From positions 2,356,001 through 2,420,000 of the forward strand of contig OY751486.1 in assembly GCA_963565915.1 (NCBI GenBank): a DNA stretch of 64,000 bases, given 5' to 3'. The notes under the pieces were generated by a model. That model was not told the origin of the DNA. It did no database searches and saw nothing but the letters and a program-made list of their open reading frames with translations. Within the stretch, counting starts at the first letter, position 1. The number at the start of each line of letters is the position of its first letter. The DNA comes from Entoloma clypeatum (Eukaryota > Basidiomycota > Agaricomycetes > Agaricales > Entolomataceae). The position numbers and the translations under genes were made by a program. Positions 63,991 to 64,000 of this stretch are shown piece by piece.

Positions 63991-64000
63991 GGTAATCGGT

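Overview
This is eukaryotic DNA, most likely from a basidiomycete fungus of the Agaricomycetes. The reasons are short introns (43-62 nt) with GT...TTGAC/CTGAC...AG signals, Ty3/gypsy chromoviruses with chromodomains, Ty1/copia elements, a Tad1-like LINE, hAT and Tc1 remnants, and a fragment of the SNF2/DEAH helicase family common in mushroom genomes. The window is a transposon graveyard with nested and chimeric insertions. No rRNA, CRISPR array or operon was seen. Family labels used here (C1, C2, G1-G4, hAT-A, hAT-B) are local names.

Layout. 1-1661 is the 3' end of a copia element (C1a) with its LTR. 1662-4930 has no convincing gene except a zinc-finger fragment (4114-4506). 4932-5458 is the one host-type gene that looks intact: a five-exon small secreted cysteine-rich protein. 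6140-9720 holds a copia integrase scrap and a second, internally deleted C1 copy (C1b). It is cut at 9720 by an 840-bp block that recurs at 24344-25183. 10561-12722 is gypsy family G2 (copy a), fused in frame to a copia RT/RNase H piece (C2, to 13696) with its LTR. 14-25 kb is mostly repeats: a 20-bp minisatellite, G3 LTRs, hAT-derived inverted arms, a C-rich inverted repeat of about 1.9 kb and a retroelement RNase H. 25215-27390 is a gypsy G1 copy (LTR plus gag, with a CACTA-like MITE in the LTR). 27541-28740 is a G4-type LTR and leader. 29425-34096 is a longer but dead G2 copy (G2b). 34382-40550 is a nearly complete minus-strand gypsy G4 with matching LTRs and a 5-bp target duplication. 41655-44270 is a zinc-binding ORF, a chimeric G2/G1 LTR and a deleted G1 copy. 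44275-46770 is a hAT-like element with minisatellite and a C-rich repeat. 46771 to about 58310 is a minus-strand Tad1-like LINE whose ORF1 is split by a full G1 element (51207-57081) with target duplication CCTTG; removing the element restores the frame. 58381-59447 holds a tRNA-like sequence, a hAT end and another G1 3' end. 60686-61015 is a helicase fragment cut by a G3 LTR. 61862-63482 is a Tc1/mariner element.

How the pieces work together. The gypsy families share one replication signature. A 10-nt sequence about 30-35 nt after the TATA box in the LTR is perfectly complementary to 10 nt lying exactly 2 nt after the LTR end, and it co-varies between families. This is the arrangement expected of Tf1/sushi-type self-priming rather than tRNA priming. 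The copia family instead carries a site matching a half initiator-tRNA. Most disabling mutations are CGA to TGA or TGG to TAG, and most LTR differences sit at CpG, consistent with methylation-driven decay. Several elements carry an extra small ORF between pol and the 3' LTR.
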